Below the pieces are notes generated by a model. It saw only the letters and a list, made by a program, of their open reading frames with translations, was not told the origin of the DNA and searched no databases. This document shows positions 14,727 to 24,662 of a DNA stretch of 32,933 nucleotides, piece by piece (the first letter of the stretch is position 1; every line of letters begins with the position of its first letter). A program made the position numbers and the translations under genes. The stretch comes from Vibrio rotiferianus CAIM 577 = LMG 21460 (GTDB lineage Bacteria; Pseudomonadota; Gammaproteobacteria; Enterobacterales; Vibrionaceae), in assembly GCF_002741985.1 (NCBI RefSeq), contig NZ_APHW01000034.1, forward strand, positions 1 to 32,933. The letters run 5' to 3'.

Positions 14727-16277
14727 ATGAAGGCTTTGAAAAACCCAGTGGCATTAGCCACACTGCTGGTGCTGCAAGCATGCAGCATGCAACCACAGCA
14801 GTCCGATGCAGACACACCAGCGACTCCGCCTGCGTCCTTAGATAAGCCAGAAACCATCTTACCTCAAACCTTTATGCTACGTGGTGAAGTCGTGATTGGG
14901 CATGAAAGCCAGTACATCACTCCTTGTGGCAGTGACAAACAGTACTGGCTGCAACTTTCACCACAACAGGTGCAAAGAGCCATCGCATTAACCAATCAGC
15001 CTTATCAGAAAATGTATGGAGAAGTGATCGGTCACCTCAATCCACCTGGTGTTGACGGTTTCTCTGCAGATTTCGACGCGAACTTCGTGGTAGAACAAGT
15101 AAACTTCCTCACCACAGAAAACCCACAACGCTGCAAACAAACCAGTAAACCAACACGAGTCTTTGGTAACGAGCCATCTTGGTCAGCCAGCTTTGAAGGC
15201 AACTCTCTCAAGTTCCAGCAAATGGGCAAATCGACACAAACACTCGAAATTGAGAGCAGCAAACTGCAACCTCGCCAACGTACCTACCAACTTAAGGATG
15301 GTGAACTGCGCATGACAGAGAACTTGTGTTCTGACACCATGAGCAACTCTGTCTACGGCTGGAAGGCAACACTGGAGCATGGCGATAAAACCTATCAAGG
15401 TTGTGGTATGACAGCCAACATAGATTCAACATTAGAATGGGTGAACACTTACGTCGCGACGTCGACCCAATCGCAAGGCTTCGAAGTGCAGATGACACTC
15501 AACAGCGACCACAGTGCCATCACCAAATACAGCTATTCAGACGGGCAACCGCCATTGATTGAACGCGGCTACTGGCAGCAACTGAGTCCATCGCAAGTCC
15601 AAGTATTGATGACTCACCACCAGCAACAACGCTTAATGACTGAGCGCCTATTCACTCGCGAAGGCAACCAGCTAAAAGCAGTCAAAGAGAAAGTAGGCAA
15701 TTTGGTTTATCCCATTGCCGATGGCGGTTTAGTGCTATACCCAGCAACCGTGCGTAACTCAGGCACAGAACAACCAGCAGCCGAACGCAACAACGATCCA
15801 ATTGGCGCTGCTGATATTCCTTCTAGTGCGGACTTCAACTCAAAAGTGGACGCTGCGGTACGTAACTACTTCTTCATTCACCAAACCAACCCTAGTAACA
15901 ACCAATACCGTTGGCTGACCTATGATCTGAATGGCGATGGTGATGAAGAATTACTGGTGCAACTTGATTGGTGTGGTTCTGGCGGTTGTACTCTGCTGAT
16001 ATTCGAAAACCACGAGAAAGAGTGGCGTTTCAACAGCCGTATGACGCTAGTGCAAAGCCCAATTATGCTTGGTCAACAAACCTCACACGGCTGGCGTGAC
16101 CTGATTTTCAATGTCAGCGGTGGCGGCGCAACGCCAGGGCAACACGTGATGCAATACACAGGCGTAAGTTACCCAATCAACCCAAGCTTGGCGCCAAAAG
16201 CGAACAAAGAACAAGTCAGCGGCGTGCGTCTGTTCTCAGATGGCATTAGCCCTGTTCGTGATGGAGTGCGCTTGTAA
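14727..16277 (+). CDS. Large lipoprotein with COG3650-type domain
   Basis: A 516-residue predicted lipoprotein. The signal peptide ends in VLQAC with lipid-bearing Cys19. The middle holds a COG3650/NlpE-like domain (VFGNEPSWSASFEG at about 146-159, later MTENLCSDTMSNSVYG), a region found in several uncharacterised envelope proteins. Near 400 the sequence DLNGDGDEELLVQ resembles a calcium-binding DxDxDG loop, followed by DWCGSGGCTLL with two close Cys. Probably located in the outer membrane facing the periplasm. Its stop shares one base with the start of the DTW gene (TAATG), so the two are translationally coupled. Function unknown. Confidence 0.75.
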   Translation: MKALKNPVALATLLVLQACSMQPQQSDADTPATPPASLDKPETILPQTFMLRGEVVIGHESQYITPCGSDKQYWLQLSPQQVQRAIALTNQPYQKMYGEVIGHLNPPGVDGFSADFDANFVVEQVNFLTTENPQRCKQTSKPTRVFGNEPSWSASFEGNSLKFQQMGKSTQTLEIESSKLQPRQRTYQLKDGELRMTENLCSDTMSNSVYGWKATLEHGDKTYQGCGMTANIDSTLEWVNTYVATSTQSQGFEVQMTLNSDHSAITKYSYSDGQPPLIERGYWQQLSPSQVQVLMTHHQQQRLMTERLFTREGNQLKAVKEKVGNLVYPIADGGLVLYPATVRNSGTEQPAAERNNDPIGAADIPSSADFNSKVDAAVRNYFFIHQTNPSNNQYRWLTYDLNGDGDEELLVQLDWCGSGGCTLLIFENHEKEWRFNSRMTLVQSPIMLGQQTSHGWRDLIFNVSGGGATPGQHVMQYTGVSYPINPSLAPKANKEQVSGVRLFSDGISPVRDGVRL

Positions 16278-16873
16278 TGGCGCAGCCTTGTCCACATTGT
16301 GGCTTCCAGTTCAACTGCATCTGTTCACTGCTGCCGAAGTTAAGCAGTGAACATACACTGATACTGTTAATGCACCCTAATGAACTGGCGCGAGACACCA
16401 ACACTGGCAAACTACTCACCCAGTGCCAACTGAATGTCACTCAAGTCGTTTGGGATCGTAAAGCGCCACCAGCGGAGTTGTTAGAAACGCTTGCCAATCC
16501 GAGCCTGCTGCCGGTATTGCTATTCCCAAGTGAAGAGAGCCTGACGCTTGAACAAGTGCAGCAACAAAGTAACGAGCAAAGCAGACGACCGCTGTACATC
16601 ATTGTTGATGCAACCTGGCAAGAGGCGCGCAAAATGATCAATAAAAGCCGATGGCTAGAGGGTATCGCGATGATGGGCTTAGCCACTCAAGCCGATTCCC
16701 AGTATCAACTGCGTCGCAACCAACAAGAAGGTAACCTATGTACCTTGGAAGTAGCTGCGCAATTGCTGGGGCAACTCGGTGAAGAGCAAAACCAGCAACA
16801 GATGTTGGCGTTCTTCGAGCAATACCTGCCTCGTTTCCAAGCCGAGAAAAGTGGTCACGAGCTCAAAACCTAA
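16277..16873 (+). CDS. DTW domain protein, tRNA-uridine aminocarboxypropyltransferase family
   Basis: A 198-residue DTW-domain enzyme. The start CPHCGFQFNCICSLLP carries a Cys-rich element, and the signature D-x-T-W appears as VDATWQEARKM. The family includes E. coli TapT (YfiP), which makes acp3U at tRNA position 47. The protein is shorter at the N-terminus than E. coli TapT, so it could be TapT or a paralogue; I leave the symbol blank. Its ATG overlaps the stop of the lipoprotein gene. It ends before a strong terminator, beyond which lies the parS site. Confidence 0.85.
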   Translation: MAQPCPHCGFQFNCICSLLPKLSSEHTLILLMHPNELARDTNTGKLLTQCQLNVTQVVWDRKAPPAELLETLANPSLLPVLLFPSEESLTLEQVQQQSNEQSRRPLYIIVDATWQEARKMINKSRWLEGIAMMGLATQADSQYQLRRNQQEGNLCTLEVAAQLLGQLGEEQNQQQMLAFFEQYLPRFQAEKSGHELKT

Positions 16874-16887
16874 CGCTGTTAAGAATT

Positions 16888-16918
16888 AAAAAACGCAGCT
16901 TTACCGCTGCGTTTTTTA
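16888..16918. terminator. Bidirectional terminator after the DTW gene
   Basis: A-run, CGCAGC (16894-16899), loop TTTACC, GCTGCG (16906-16911), T-run. It lies between two convergent genes. Confidence 0.93.
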
Positions 16919-16926
16919 TTCGATGC

Positions 16927-16942
16927 TGTTTCACGTGAAACA
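16927..16942. other. parS: parS chromosome partition site
   Basis: TGTTTCACGTGAAACA is a perfect 16-bp palindrome identical to the classical parS sequence bound by chromosomal ParB. It sits in the short space between a terminator and the stop of a convergent gene, a neutral place for such a site. It marks this as an origin-proximal region of a ParAB1-type (chromosome 1) replicon. No second perfect copy was seen in the window. Confidence 0.9.
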
Positions 16943-16953
16943 AGGCGTTAGCC

Positions 16954-19440
16954 TCAGAACAAACGCGTTGGTTCTCCCAAGTAATAGCCTTGCAGATAGT
17001 CCACTCCCATATCCTGAGCAATATTACAAACTTCCTCGTTGTGCACGAACTCCGCTACGGTTTGAGCATTAAACACCTGACACAGACGCACTAACTGCGA
17101 GGCAATCTTGCGCTGTTTCGGATCCTTATCAATATTCTTGATTAAGCTCCCATCAATCTTTATCACTTCCGGTTCCAGCTTAAGAATTTCATCAATATTG
17201 GAATACCCCGAACCAAAGTCATCAACAATAATGCGCGCTCCAAGCTTTCTAAAGTGGCTACATACTTCAATCATTCGCCCATAATCTTTGATCTGTTCTG
17301 ACTCCAATACCTCTAAACCTAAACGCCGAGGGTCATTGAGCTTTAATATCGAGCGCTCAAGTACTGCTAACGTTTTGTCACTGAAAAAGTCTTGAGGCGA
17401 TAAGTTAATGGAGAAGTCACCCTCTTTGTCCTGCATATAACCCAACGTATTCCTGATCATATGACGACTCAATCGGGTATAAAGGTGAGTATCGGTAATG
17501 ATCGGGAGGAATCGTCCCGGAGGAATAATAGAACCATCTTCCTCAACAATTCTGACTAGACATTCTTGGCTTGCAGGGCGATGACTATAGGCATGAACAA
17601 TGGGCTGACTGTAAGTGACAATATTCTGTTGCAGTATGGCTCGACTCACACAGCTCAGCCAACCAAGCTGCTCTTTTCGCACATCTTCATTTACCTCTAC
17701 ATCCTTGGCATTACATATGTGCGTATTATTTCTTACCCCAGCTCGGCGGGCTTCTATCGCTTTCAATAGCAGCTCATCTGGCGTGGCATTAGGGAAATCT
17801 CTTCGGCTGACCAAACCGCCACATAGTGAGACGGTGAGATAATCAATATTAAGCAAACCACGCGGCTCAAAGTTTGTCTGTTCAATCGCATCAGCAAAGC
17901 GAGTGAAATGCTGCTTAATAACCTCACTGCTAGCATCAGCTTTAAACACAAATGCCCACTCACCCACGCCTATGCTGTACAACTGCAAGGCGGCGGGTTT
18001 ACCCAAGCGTTTACGTAGGCGGTTACTAAAATGAAGAGATAAGTCATTAAGTAGTTGGTCACCCACTCGATAACCATACTTTTCGTTGATGTGGCTAAAA
18101 TTGAGCAGCTTTAACGTCAAAAGGTGTTCTTCGTCATCCAAGTCATTCAACGCTTCTTGCAAAGCAACACGGTTTTTTAAGCCTGTTCGAGTATCATGCC
18201 TAAAACTCTCGTGTAACTTCCTAGCCTGCCTCTCAAGCTGATACTCCATATGAGTATTCATTTCATTGAGATCGCTAATCGCATTTCTAATTAAACTAAA
18301 CAAAGGAGAGATGGAACTACTCACTTCATCACCAAGCACACTCAATGAGGCGACCTCATCTCCTTCTCGCAGTGCTAGGTAGGTCAAACTATGGTGCAAT
18401 ATTTCCTGTTGGCCATTATTTCGATGCAGCTCACCCATACAATAACTGCCTAGCGTTGGGGCAATATCGGCGAAAGCTTTGACCTCCGAGCTTCCATCAA
18501 TAAAGTCTAGTCGTGACGCACAATTGTAAATCATCACCGACTCTGGCTGATGCATCATCAGCTCAAGGACACCATGCTTTACCTGCTCAAGAGTCAATGA
18601 TGGGTGGTTGTAACAAAACTGAACTTCATCCCCAACACACCAAGACTTATCAAACGTCATACTGCCATCAGAATGAATTTCTACGACTGCACAAACCTCT
18701 TTCTTACCCACAGACTCTCGATACAAAGGGAAATTAATTAATTGACCAAACGTCAATTCACGCCCATCCGAAAGGTATCGTTTATACACATCGTAAGCCG
18801 TTTTGTTTCCCAGTTTAAACAGCCGGTTCCCTTTTGCTTCCGTCACTTGGTGAGGCATGCCGACGGGGTTCCACTCCGAATAGGCATTAGTCCACGTTTT
18901 TAGTGTATTGCTATGCATAGCAACCGCCACAGCGGCGTGTTCATAACACTGAGTTTGAAACAGAACCCAGCAACCACCTTCATTGGCTTGTGCTAACCCT
19001 CCTGATACTGGAGGCCCATCAGAACAAAAGCCTCGATAAATAGGATAATCACGACGTTCCACTTGAACAGAAAAGCTGATAATGGCTTTCGAGTTATCAC
19101 GCAAAGCAAGTGATTGCTTTAAATCGTAGCCATCGATATCAGGAGAGAAAGAGTAGGTTTGAACAGCAGAGGTAAGAGTTGTGTCTACCAACTCGCTCAC
19201 AATCAGCAAACTACCATCGGTAAATATATCGCCTGAATAAATCAATGTTCGGGCACTGTGACCAATAACATGCGCATGAGGTACAACTTCCAACAAACAT
19301 TGAGCAAAACTGGTCGCTTCTTCTCGCGATTGCGTAGAGAGTAGCTGCACCAAGTACTGCTTGCTTGTTTGCCACGAAATTGTGCCTAAAAAATCATTGA
19401 GCTGATTCTGGTCATGAATCAACTGAGAATAAGTTCGCAT
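16954..19440 (-). CDS. FIST-GGDEF-EAL c-di-GMP phosphodiesterase-like protein
   Basis: An 828-residue signalling protein. Residues ~1-370 form FIST N and C sensory domains (HVIGHSARTLIYSG; SDGPPVSGGLA; YRESVGKKE; SYCMGELHR), followed by a helical linker (380-410), a GGDEF domain (~415-575) and an EAL domain (~595-828). The GGDEF signature reads GVGEW (491-495), so cyclase activity is unlikely. The EAL signature is ECL (626-628), but catalytic residues appear kept: NLSPQDF, EVLESE, DDFGSG (740-745), KIDG, AEFV and QGYYLG. Net c-di-GMP hydrolysis is therefore likely. FIST domains are thought to sense small ligands such as amino acids in the cytoplasm. There are no membrane segments. It is a single-gene unit. 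Confidence 0.9.
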   Translation of the reverse strand: MRTYSQLIHDQNQLNDFLGTISWQTSKQYLVQLLSTQSREEATSFAQCLLEVVPHAHVIGHSARTLIYSGDIFTDGSLLIVSELVDTTLTSAVQTYSFSPDIDGYDLKQSLALRDNSKAIISFSVQVERRDYPIYRGFCSDGPPVSGGLAQANEGGCWVLFQTQCYEHAAVAVAMHSNTLKTWTNAYSEWNPVGMPHQVTEAKGNRLFKLGNKTAYDVYKRYLSDGRELTFGQLINFPLYRESVGKKEVCAVVEIHSDGSMTFDKSWCVGDEVQFCYNHPSLTLEQVKHGVLELMMHQPESVMIYNCASRLDFIDGSSEVKAFADIAPTLGSYCMGELHRNNGQQEILHHSLTYLALREGDEVASLSVLGDEVSSSISPLFSLIRNAISDLNEMNTHMEYQLERQARKLHESFRHDTRTGLKNRVALQEALNDLDDEEHLLTLKLLNFSHINEKYGYRVGDQLLNDLSLHFSNRLRKRLGKPAALQLYSIGVGEWAFVFKADASSEVIKQHFTRFADAIEQTNFEPRGLLNIDYLTVSLCGGLVSRRDFPNATPDELLLKAIEARRAGVRNNTHICNAKDVEVNEDVRKEQLGWLSCVSRAILQQNIVTYSQPIVHAYSHRPASQECLVRIVEEDGSIIPPGRFLPIITDTHLYTRLSRHMIRNTLGYMQDKEGDFSINLSPQDFFSDKTLAVLERSILKLNDPRRLGLEVLESEQIKDYGRMIEVCSHFRKLGARIIVDDFGSGYSNIDEILKLEPEVIKIDGSLIKNIDKDPKQRKIASQLVRLCQVFNAQTVAEFVHNEEVCNIAQDMGVDYLQGYYLGEPTRLF

Positions 19441-19580
19441 GTATTGAAATGATACCCTATCGCTTATCGTCCTTTAGTATTAGTGCAAGGACATTTTTAC
19501 TGTTAGCTTAGTAATTTACGTGGGTTTATAGGGCTTGACCAGACTAATGTTAAAGACTCAATACATTAATGCGATTGTCG

Positions 19581-20297
19581 TTACAAAAGTGTGAGCAAGT
19601 GTTGTAAGCAACTGATTTCGACATCGGGCAACGTACGACTTTGAGGCTGTTTAATGACATTTTTATTCATATTATTGAACCAACATGCGGCAAAGCCCGA
19701 CAGTTTCGCACCTTGAACATCCGTCACAAAATGGTCGCCGACATGAAGAATACACTCTCTTGGTAGCGCCAAAAACTGCTGCGCTTTAGTGAACATATCA
19801 GGTGCGGGTTTCGCACTGCCATCCGGCCCTGCTTTCAGTACTTGCTGAAAATATGGTGTTAGCCCAATTCTGTCCAAATCCACATTACCATTGGTGATGG
19901 CCACCAGCGGGATGGCTTGCGCTAACTCGGCAAGCACATCGAGGCTTTGCTGTGGAACCTCAAAACGGTTGCGCCAATCCAAAGCGACGTCGACTGCTGC
20001 TTGCGCGGCGGCATGTGCGGCTACATCATCATAACCAACTTGGGAGAAGGCTTGTTTAAGTTGCACTAAACGCCACAAAGTGACGTCACTCTTCAGCTCA
20101 GGCTGTTGCGCAGCGACACGTTGCTTGAGTGACAACCAATCGGTTTTGTCCATATGAGCAACCGCCGGATGATGGTGTTTAAGCCAAGAGAGCAACTCAC
20201 GCTCCATGCGAACTATCACTGGATAGTTGTCATAGAGGGTGTCATCAAGGTCAAACGTCATCGCCTTTACAGGCGCAATACGGCGGTAGAATTTCAT
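19581..20297 (-). CDS. yigB: HAD phosphatase YigB
   Basis: A 238-residue HAD hydrolase. E. coli YigB dephosphorylates 5-amino-6-(5-phosphoribitylamino)uracil in riboflavin synthesis. The start KFYRRIAPVKAMTFDLDDTLYDN contains motif I with Asp16 and Asp18; AITNGN is motif II and HVGDHFVTDVQGA motif IV. Context supports this: it follows xerC after 13 bases, as yigB does in E. coli. Confidence 0.92.
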   Translation of the reverse strand: MKFYRRIAPVKAMTFDLDDTLYDNYPVIVRMERELLSWLKHHHPAVAHMDKTDWLSLKQRVAAQQPELKSDVTLWRLVQLKQAFSQVGYDDVAAHAAAQAAVDVALDWRNRFEVPQQSLDVLAELAQAIPLVAITNGNVDLDRIGLTPYFQQVLKAGPDGSAKPAPDMFTKAQQFLALPRECILHVGDHFVTDVQGAKLSGFAACWFNNMNKNVIKQPQSRTLPDVEISCLQHLLTLL

Positions 20298-20310
20298 GGT
20301 TTTCCTGGGG

Positions 20311-21252
20311 TTAGTCGGACTTGTCGTCGCTTTTCTTACGTGCTCTGGGGTGAGCTTGATCGTAGGCCTGCGCTAAATGTTGGAAATCCAAGTGGGTGTA
20401 GATTTGGGTGGTCGAGATATTTTCGTGCCCCAATAGCTCTTGCACTGCACGTAAGTTATTGCTCGATTCCAACATATGAGTAGCAAATGAGTGACGCAAT
20501 TTGTGCGGACTGATGTGGCTCGCGACGGACTGCTTTTGGCCCCATTCTGCCATACGCTTTTGCACGCTACGGTGTGAGATACGCGTACCTAGCTTAGAAA
20601 CAAACAGGGCAGGCTCTCCCGATGCGGCTAAATCACCACGAACACGCAACCACTTACCAACCCATTCGGTTGCCATACCAGAGAACGGTACTTTGCGTTC
20701 TTTATCACCTTTACCGATTACTCGCAGTTCACCACTTCTTAGGTGAACATCACGAACATCAATACTGACCAATTCAGCCAAACGCAAACCAGCACCGTAC
20801 ATCAGCTCCATCATCGCGCGATCACGCACCGCTAACGGATCATCTTCGCTAACTTCAAGCAGTTGATTAACTTCATCTACATCGAGGTTTTTCGGCAGTG
20901 GGCGTTTCTTACGCGGCGCCGATACCCCTTTGGCAGGGTTAGCTGACATTTCTCCACGTAGGATCAGGAAATCAAAAAAGCTGCGTAGAGAAGATAGGCG
21001 CGTCGCTAAGCTGCTGGCTTTTATGCCTTCACGCATGCCTTTACCTGCCAACTGACGCACCCAGCCAGCATCGACTTGCGACCAATCTTTCAAACCCATC
21101 TCAGCCAAGTGGTGAGCCATGGTTTCCAATTGCTGCTTGTAGTTTCGTTGGGTGTGCAAGCTAAGCCCCTTTTCGCTTCTTAGGAACTCATAGAAGCGTT
21201 CAAGAGGCTTTGTTAGGCTAGTTGGCAGAGGAGTGTTGGGAGTTATCGTCAT
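20311..21252 (-). CDS. xerC: Tyrosine recombinase XerC
   Basis: A 313-residue tyrosine recombinase that, with XerD, resolves chromosome dimers at dif. Catalytic residues are visible: Arg157 (GAGLRLAE), Lys181 (GKGDKE), His250 and Arg253 (HKLRHS), His276 (LGHE) and the nucleophile Tyr285 (QIYTH). The N-terminal core-binding domain spans about 15-100. The start overlaps the end of the DUF484 gene by 35 bases, and yigB follows at once, the same cluster as in E. coli. This is the housekeeping XerC, not an integron or phage integrase. Confidence 0.97.
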   Translation of the reverse strand: MTITPNTPLPTSLTKPLERFYEFLRSEKGLSLHTQRNYKQQLETMAHHLAEMGLKDWSQVDAGWVRQLAGKGMREGIKASSLATRLSSLRSFFDFLILRGEMSANPAKGVSAPRKKRPLPKNLDVDEVNQLLEVSEDDPLAVRDRAMMELMYGAGLRLAELVSIDVRDVHLRSGELRVIGKGDKERKVPFSGMATEWVGKWLRVRGDLAASGEPALFVSKLGTRISHRSVQKRMAEWGQKQSVASHISPHKLRHSFATHMLESSNNLRAVQELLGHENISTTQIYTHLDFQHLAQAYDQAHPRARKKSDDKSD

Positions 21253-21922
21253 GGTGACTTTGCCATACCAATGTTTGAGCGAGATGTGCCACTACTAAGG
21301 ATAGATGACGCAAAAACAGAGTGTCCATATCTGGTTGGAAGTGACCGCCCTCCTCGCTAGAAAATGCTAAAACGCCAAGCGTCTGCTTTTTCACAAGCGG
21401 TAACACCACATAGGAACCCATTTCTGGAACATCCATATTCCCAAACAAAGCTTCACGATCCACCTTACGCAAGCGACCCAAGTATGCCTCTTTGCCATTT
21501 AGGTGGTTGGTTGCAAAGCGTTGGTAATTTTCCTTGCTAAGTTGAGTCGATGCATCGCACTGACTCAACAAACGAACATAAGCTCTCAAACCAAGATCTT
21601 TGGCTTTCAGTTCGATAGCTTTGATTACTTGCTTAAAGTCACCACACTTTAGGATTTGTCCTTGCAGGTCCATGAACTCGTAGAAAGTACGATCATTATT
21701 CGCCGCCAATGACATCAGTGTCGTGATCTCTTCTTCCAGCTCTTCAATACGTTGGCGCTGGCGGTTCATTTGAATGTGAACCAAGGAGACCGTGCCGAGA
21801 TCTGCATGCGGCATTGATAATCGATCGATCAGTTCGGGGCGCTGAGCGAAAAAGTCGGGATGGTCTTTCAGATACTGAGCAACGACTTCAGCCGTCAACG
21901 CATCCGCTTCTACTTCTGACAT
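21218..21922 (-). CDS. DUF484 (YigA-like) protein
   Basis: A protein of about 234 residues. [26 protein letters not shown] and [24 protein letters not shown] are typical of the DUF484 N-terminus; a GAF-like region follows with [22 protein letters not shown]. Function unknown, but the gene is constantly found between dapF and xerC in gammaproteobacteria. I prefer the ATG at 21922; a GTG at 21949 would begin before the dapF stop is cleared by only three bases and has a poor ribosome binding site. Confidence 0.85.
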   Translation of the reverse strand: MSEVEADALTAEVVAQYLKDHPDFFAQRPELIDRLSMPHADLGTVSLVHIQMNRQRQRIEELEEEITTLMSLAANNDRTFYEFMDLQGQILKCGDFKQVIKAIELKAKDLGLRAYVRLLSQCDASTQLSKENYQRFATNHLNGKEAYLGRLRKVDREALFGNMDVPEMGSYVVLPLVKKQTLGVLAFSSEEGGHFQPDMDTLFLRHLSLVVAHLAQTLVWQSHHDDNSQHSSAN

Positions 21923-21942
21923 TTGGTTTTCTTGTTCTTCAA

Positions 21943-22773
21943 CTAGCACGACAACTGACCATCAAATACGTGAGTTGCTGGCCCAGTCATAAACAGCGGT
22001 TTACCCGGGCCTTGCCAAGAAATACGTAGGTCACCACCCGGAAGAGAGACTTTCACATTCTCGTCCAGTAGACCTTGCAGAATGCCTACCGCAACTGCGC
22101 CACATGCACCGCTGCCACAAGCTTGTGTTTCACCGGCTCCACGTTCAAACACACGTAAACGGATGTGATTGCGATCTACGACCTGCATAAAGCCTGCGTT
22201 CACTCGCTCAGGGAAGCGTTCATGCGATTCAAGCAATGGACCGAGAACTTCCACATCAGCCGTATCAACATCATCTACCACGGTAACTACATGAGGGTTA
22301 CCCATGCTCACTGCACCGCAGAAAAGGGTCTTATCACCGGCACGCATGATGTAGGTTTTCTCTTTCTGTTTAGCTTTGAAAGGAATCTTATTCGGTTCAA
22401 ACTCTGGCACACCCATGTTAACCGTCACATCACCATCATCTTCGACATCAAGAATCATCTTACCTTTCTTGGTGCTAACACTGACGCTGTACTTATTAGT
22501 TAGTCCTTTCAAACGCACAAAACGCGCGAAACAGCGAGCGCCATTACCACACTGCTCAACTTCGCTGCCATCCGCATTAAAAATACGGTAGTGGAAGTCA
22601 GTTTCTGGGTCATATGGCGCTTCAACCACGAGCAGTTGATCGAAACCAACCCCCGTGTGTCGATCCGCCAAACGACGAATCAAATCTTGCGAGAAAAACA
22701 CGTTCTGGGTAATGCAGTCGACGACCATAAAGTCGTTGCCCAAACCGTGCATTTTGGAAAAGTGGAAATGCAT
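21943..22773 (-). CDS. dapF: Diaminopimelate epimerase DapF
   Basis: A 276-residue epimerase that converts LL- to meso-diaminopimelate for lysine and peptidoglycan. The two catalytic cysteines are Cys75 (EQCGNGARC) and Cys219 ([11 protein letters not shown]). The start [16 protein letters not shown] is characteristic. It follows lysA after 10 bases, linking the enzyme that makes meso-DAP with the one that consumes it. Confidence 0.97.
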   Translation of the reverse strand: MHFHFSKMHGLGNDFMVVDCITQNVFFSQDLIRRLADRHTGVGFDQLLVVEAPYDPETDFHYRIFNADGSEVEQCGNGARCFARFVRLKGLTNKYSVSVSTKKGKMILDVEDDGDVTVNMGVPEFEPNKIPFKAKQKEKTYIMRAGDKTLFCGAVSMGNPHVVTVVDDVDTADVEVLGPLLESHERFPERVNAGFMQVVDRNHIRLRVFERGAGETQACGSGACGAVAVGILQGLLDENVKVSLPGGDLRISWQGPGKPLFMTGPATHVFDGQLSC

Positions 22774-22783
22774 TTGTTGTGTG

Positions 22784-24037
22784 TTACTCCGGTAGAATCT
22801 GTTCCAGCTGCCACAAACTGGTCAGCTCCTCACGCTGGCGAACAAGGTGGCTTTGTTTACCATCCACCATTACTTCCGCTGCTCGGGTACGAGTATTGTA
22901 GTTCGAAGACATCACAAAGCCATAGGCGCCTGCAGAGCGAACCGCGAGTAGATCACCTTCTTGCAGTACTAGTGCTCGATCTTTGCCCAAGAAGTCACCC
23001 GTTTCACAGATCGGACCTACTAAGTCGTAAGTCTGAGCTTCACCTTCACGTGGTGCGACTGGGACAATATCTTGCCACGCTTGGTATAGTGCCGGACGCA
23101 TCAAGTCGTTCATTGCTGCATCGATAATGGCAAAGTTCTTGTGCTCTGTGTGTTTGAGAAACTCCACACGTGTGAGCAAGACCCCTGCGTTGGCAGCAAT
23201 CGCTCGGCCTGGTTCGAAAATTAATTCCAGATCTTGATGATTCTCAAGACGACCTAGTAGTGCTTTTGCGTAGTCTGAAGGCTGTGGCGGCAATTCATCA
23301 CGATATACCACGCCTAGACCACCACCTACATCTAGGTGACGAATGTTGATACCTTGTGTTTTCAAGTCATCAATCAGTGCTAATAGACGGTCTGTTGCAT
23401 CAATGAAAGGTTCAATCTCAGTCAGTTGAGAACCAATATGACAGTCAATACCTTGTACATTTAGGTTTGGTAAGCTCTGGGCGAATTGATAAACCGCCGG
23501 AGCACGATCAAAAGCGATACCAAATTTGTTATCACGCAGACCAGTCGAAATGTAAGGGTGCGTTTTTGCGTCTACATCAGGGTTAATTCGTAGAGAAATC
23601 GGTGCAACCACACCTAGCTCACCCGCAACTTTGTTCAAGCGCTCAAGCTCAGGTTCTGATTCCACGTTGAAGCATTTAATGCCCAGCTCCAGTGCGCGTT
23701 TCATCTCTGCTGGCGTTTTACCAACACCCGAGAACACCACCTTCTTCGCATCACCGCCTGCCGCGATAACACGCTCAAGCTCACCACCCGATACAATATC
23801 AAAGCCTGAACCTAAACGAGCCAGTGCATTCAATACGCCAAGGTTAGAGTTTGCTTTTACTGCGTAACAAACAAGATGAGGATGCTGACCCACAGCGCTA
23901 TCAAACGCATTCCAGTGACGCTCCAGCGTCGCACGTGAGTAAACATAAAGAGGAGTGCCATGTTGCTCGGCAAGTGCTTGGAGTGAGACGTCTTCGGCCC
24001 AAAGCTGGCCATCATCCTGATAGTTGAAGTAATCCAA
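22784..24037 (-). CDS. lysA: Diaminopimelate decarboxylase LysA, TTG start
   Basis: A 417-residue PLP enzyme that makes L-lysine from meso-diaminopimelate. Lys61 in CYAVKANSN is the PLP lysine; HIGSQL, GGGLGV, EPGRAI and ICETGDFLG are the family motifs. The start codon is TTG: an in-frame TAA lies five codons upstream and no ATG or GTG lies between, while GGGAAG gives a well-spaced ribosome binding site. Its insertion between lptM and dapF differs from the E. coli order. Confidence 0.96.
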   Translation of the reverse strand: MDYFNYQDDGQLWAEDVSLQALAEQHGTPLYVYSRATLERHWNAFDSAVGQHPHLVCYAVKANSNLGVLNALARLGSGFDIVSGGELERVIAAGGDAKKVVFSGVGKTPAEMKRALELGIKCFNVESEPELERLNKVAGELGVVAPISLRINPDVDAKTHPYISTGLRDNKFGIAFDRAPAVYQFAQSLPNLNVQGIDCHIGSQLTEIEPFIDATDRLLALIDDLKTQGINIRHLDVGGGLGVVYRDELPPQPSDYAKALLGRLENHQDLELIFEPGRAIAANAGVLLTRVEFLKHTEHKNFAIIDAAMNDLMRPALYQAWQDIVPVAPREGEAQTYDLVGPICETGDFLGKDRALVLQEGDLLAVRSAGAYGFVMSSNYNTRTRAAEVMVDGKQSHLVRQREELTSLWQLEQILPE

Positions 24038-24097
24038 AATTCGCTTCCCTTAATTAATTCGACTGCTAAACCCTAAATGTATGATGCTATAAATTCG

Positions 24098-24214
24098 TTA
24101 TTGTGATTGCTCATTCTTCTGAGCATCATCTGGAATGTAAAGGTCTCCCGACTGCCCACAACCGGCTAAGGTCGCAGCCATCATCACAAACAACACAGTA
24201 AGTAGTTTTTTCAT
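24098..24214 (-). CDS. lptM: LPS translocon maturation lipoprotein LptM (YifL)
   Basis: A 38-residue lipoprotein. The start MKKLLTVLFVMMAATLAGCG carries a lipobox LAGC with Cys19, followed by the conserved GQSGDLYIP. E. coli LptM helps LptD form its correct disulfides in the outer-membrane LPS translocon. It lies upstream of lysA-dapF and divergent from cyaY, matching the E. coli cyaY-yifL-dapF order. Confidence 0.9.
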   Translation of the reverse strand: MKKLLTVLFVMMAATLAGCGQSGDLYIPDDAQKNEQSQ

Positions 24215-24288
24215 TTCGCATATCGTGATTATTGATTCAATGCCCCCTATAATCGCACCACACTCAGGAAAAGCAATAGGATAGACGG

Positions 24289-24603
24289 ATGAACGATACT
24301 GAATTTCATCAACTGGTGGATGCGCAGATGCAAATCATCGAAGAATCCATCGATGAATCAGGCGCAGACATTGATTACGAAGTGTCTGGTAATGTAATGA
24401 CATTGGAGTTTGAAGACCGTAGCCAAATCATCATTAACCGCCAAGAGCCAATGCATGAGATTTGGTTAGCATCAAAGTCGGGTGGCTTCCACTTCAAGCT
24501 TATCGATAACAAATGGACCTGCTCTAAGACGGGCATGGAACTATTTACAATGGTAAAAGAAGAGTGTGAAAAGCACGCTGGTGAAGCGATCGATTGGGTA
24601 TAA
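24289..24603 (+). CDS. cyaY: Iron-sulfur cluster assembly protein CyaY (frataxin)
   Basis: A 104-residue frataxin homologue that binds iron and tunes IscS activity in Fe-S cluster assembly. The acidic first helix (MNDTEFHQLVDAQMQIIEESIDE) and the phrase QEPMHEIWLASKSGGFHF are family hallmarks. It is convergent with cyaA, as in E. coli, and ends before a shared terminator. Confidence 0.96.
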   Translation: MNDTEFHQLVDAQMQIIEESIDESGADIDYEVSGNVMTLEFEDRSQIIINRQEPMHEIWLASKSGGFHFKLIDNKWTCSKTGMELFTMVKEECEKHAGEAIDWV

Positions 24604-24631
24604 GCCAATAGTATTCTAGTAAGCCAGAAAT

Positions 24632-24657
24632 AAAAAAGAGCACCCTGTGCTCTTTTT
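24632..24657. terminator. Bidirectional terminator between cyaY and cyaA
   Basis: A-run, AGAGCAC (24637-24643), loop CCT, GTGCTCT (24647-24653), T-run. It lies just beyond the cyaA stop and serves both strands. Confidence 0.93.
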
Positions 24658-24662
24658 CATTT

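Noticed and set aside
14686..14817. N-terminal extension of the EVE protein
   Set aside because: It overlaps the divergent lipoprotein start; EVE proteins normally begin at the AYWLFKTEP segment.
20311..21252. Integrase of a mobile element
   Set aside because: The residues and the dapF-DUF484-xerC-yigB neighbourhood identify housekeeping XerC; no attachment sites or cargo were seen.
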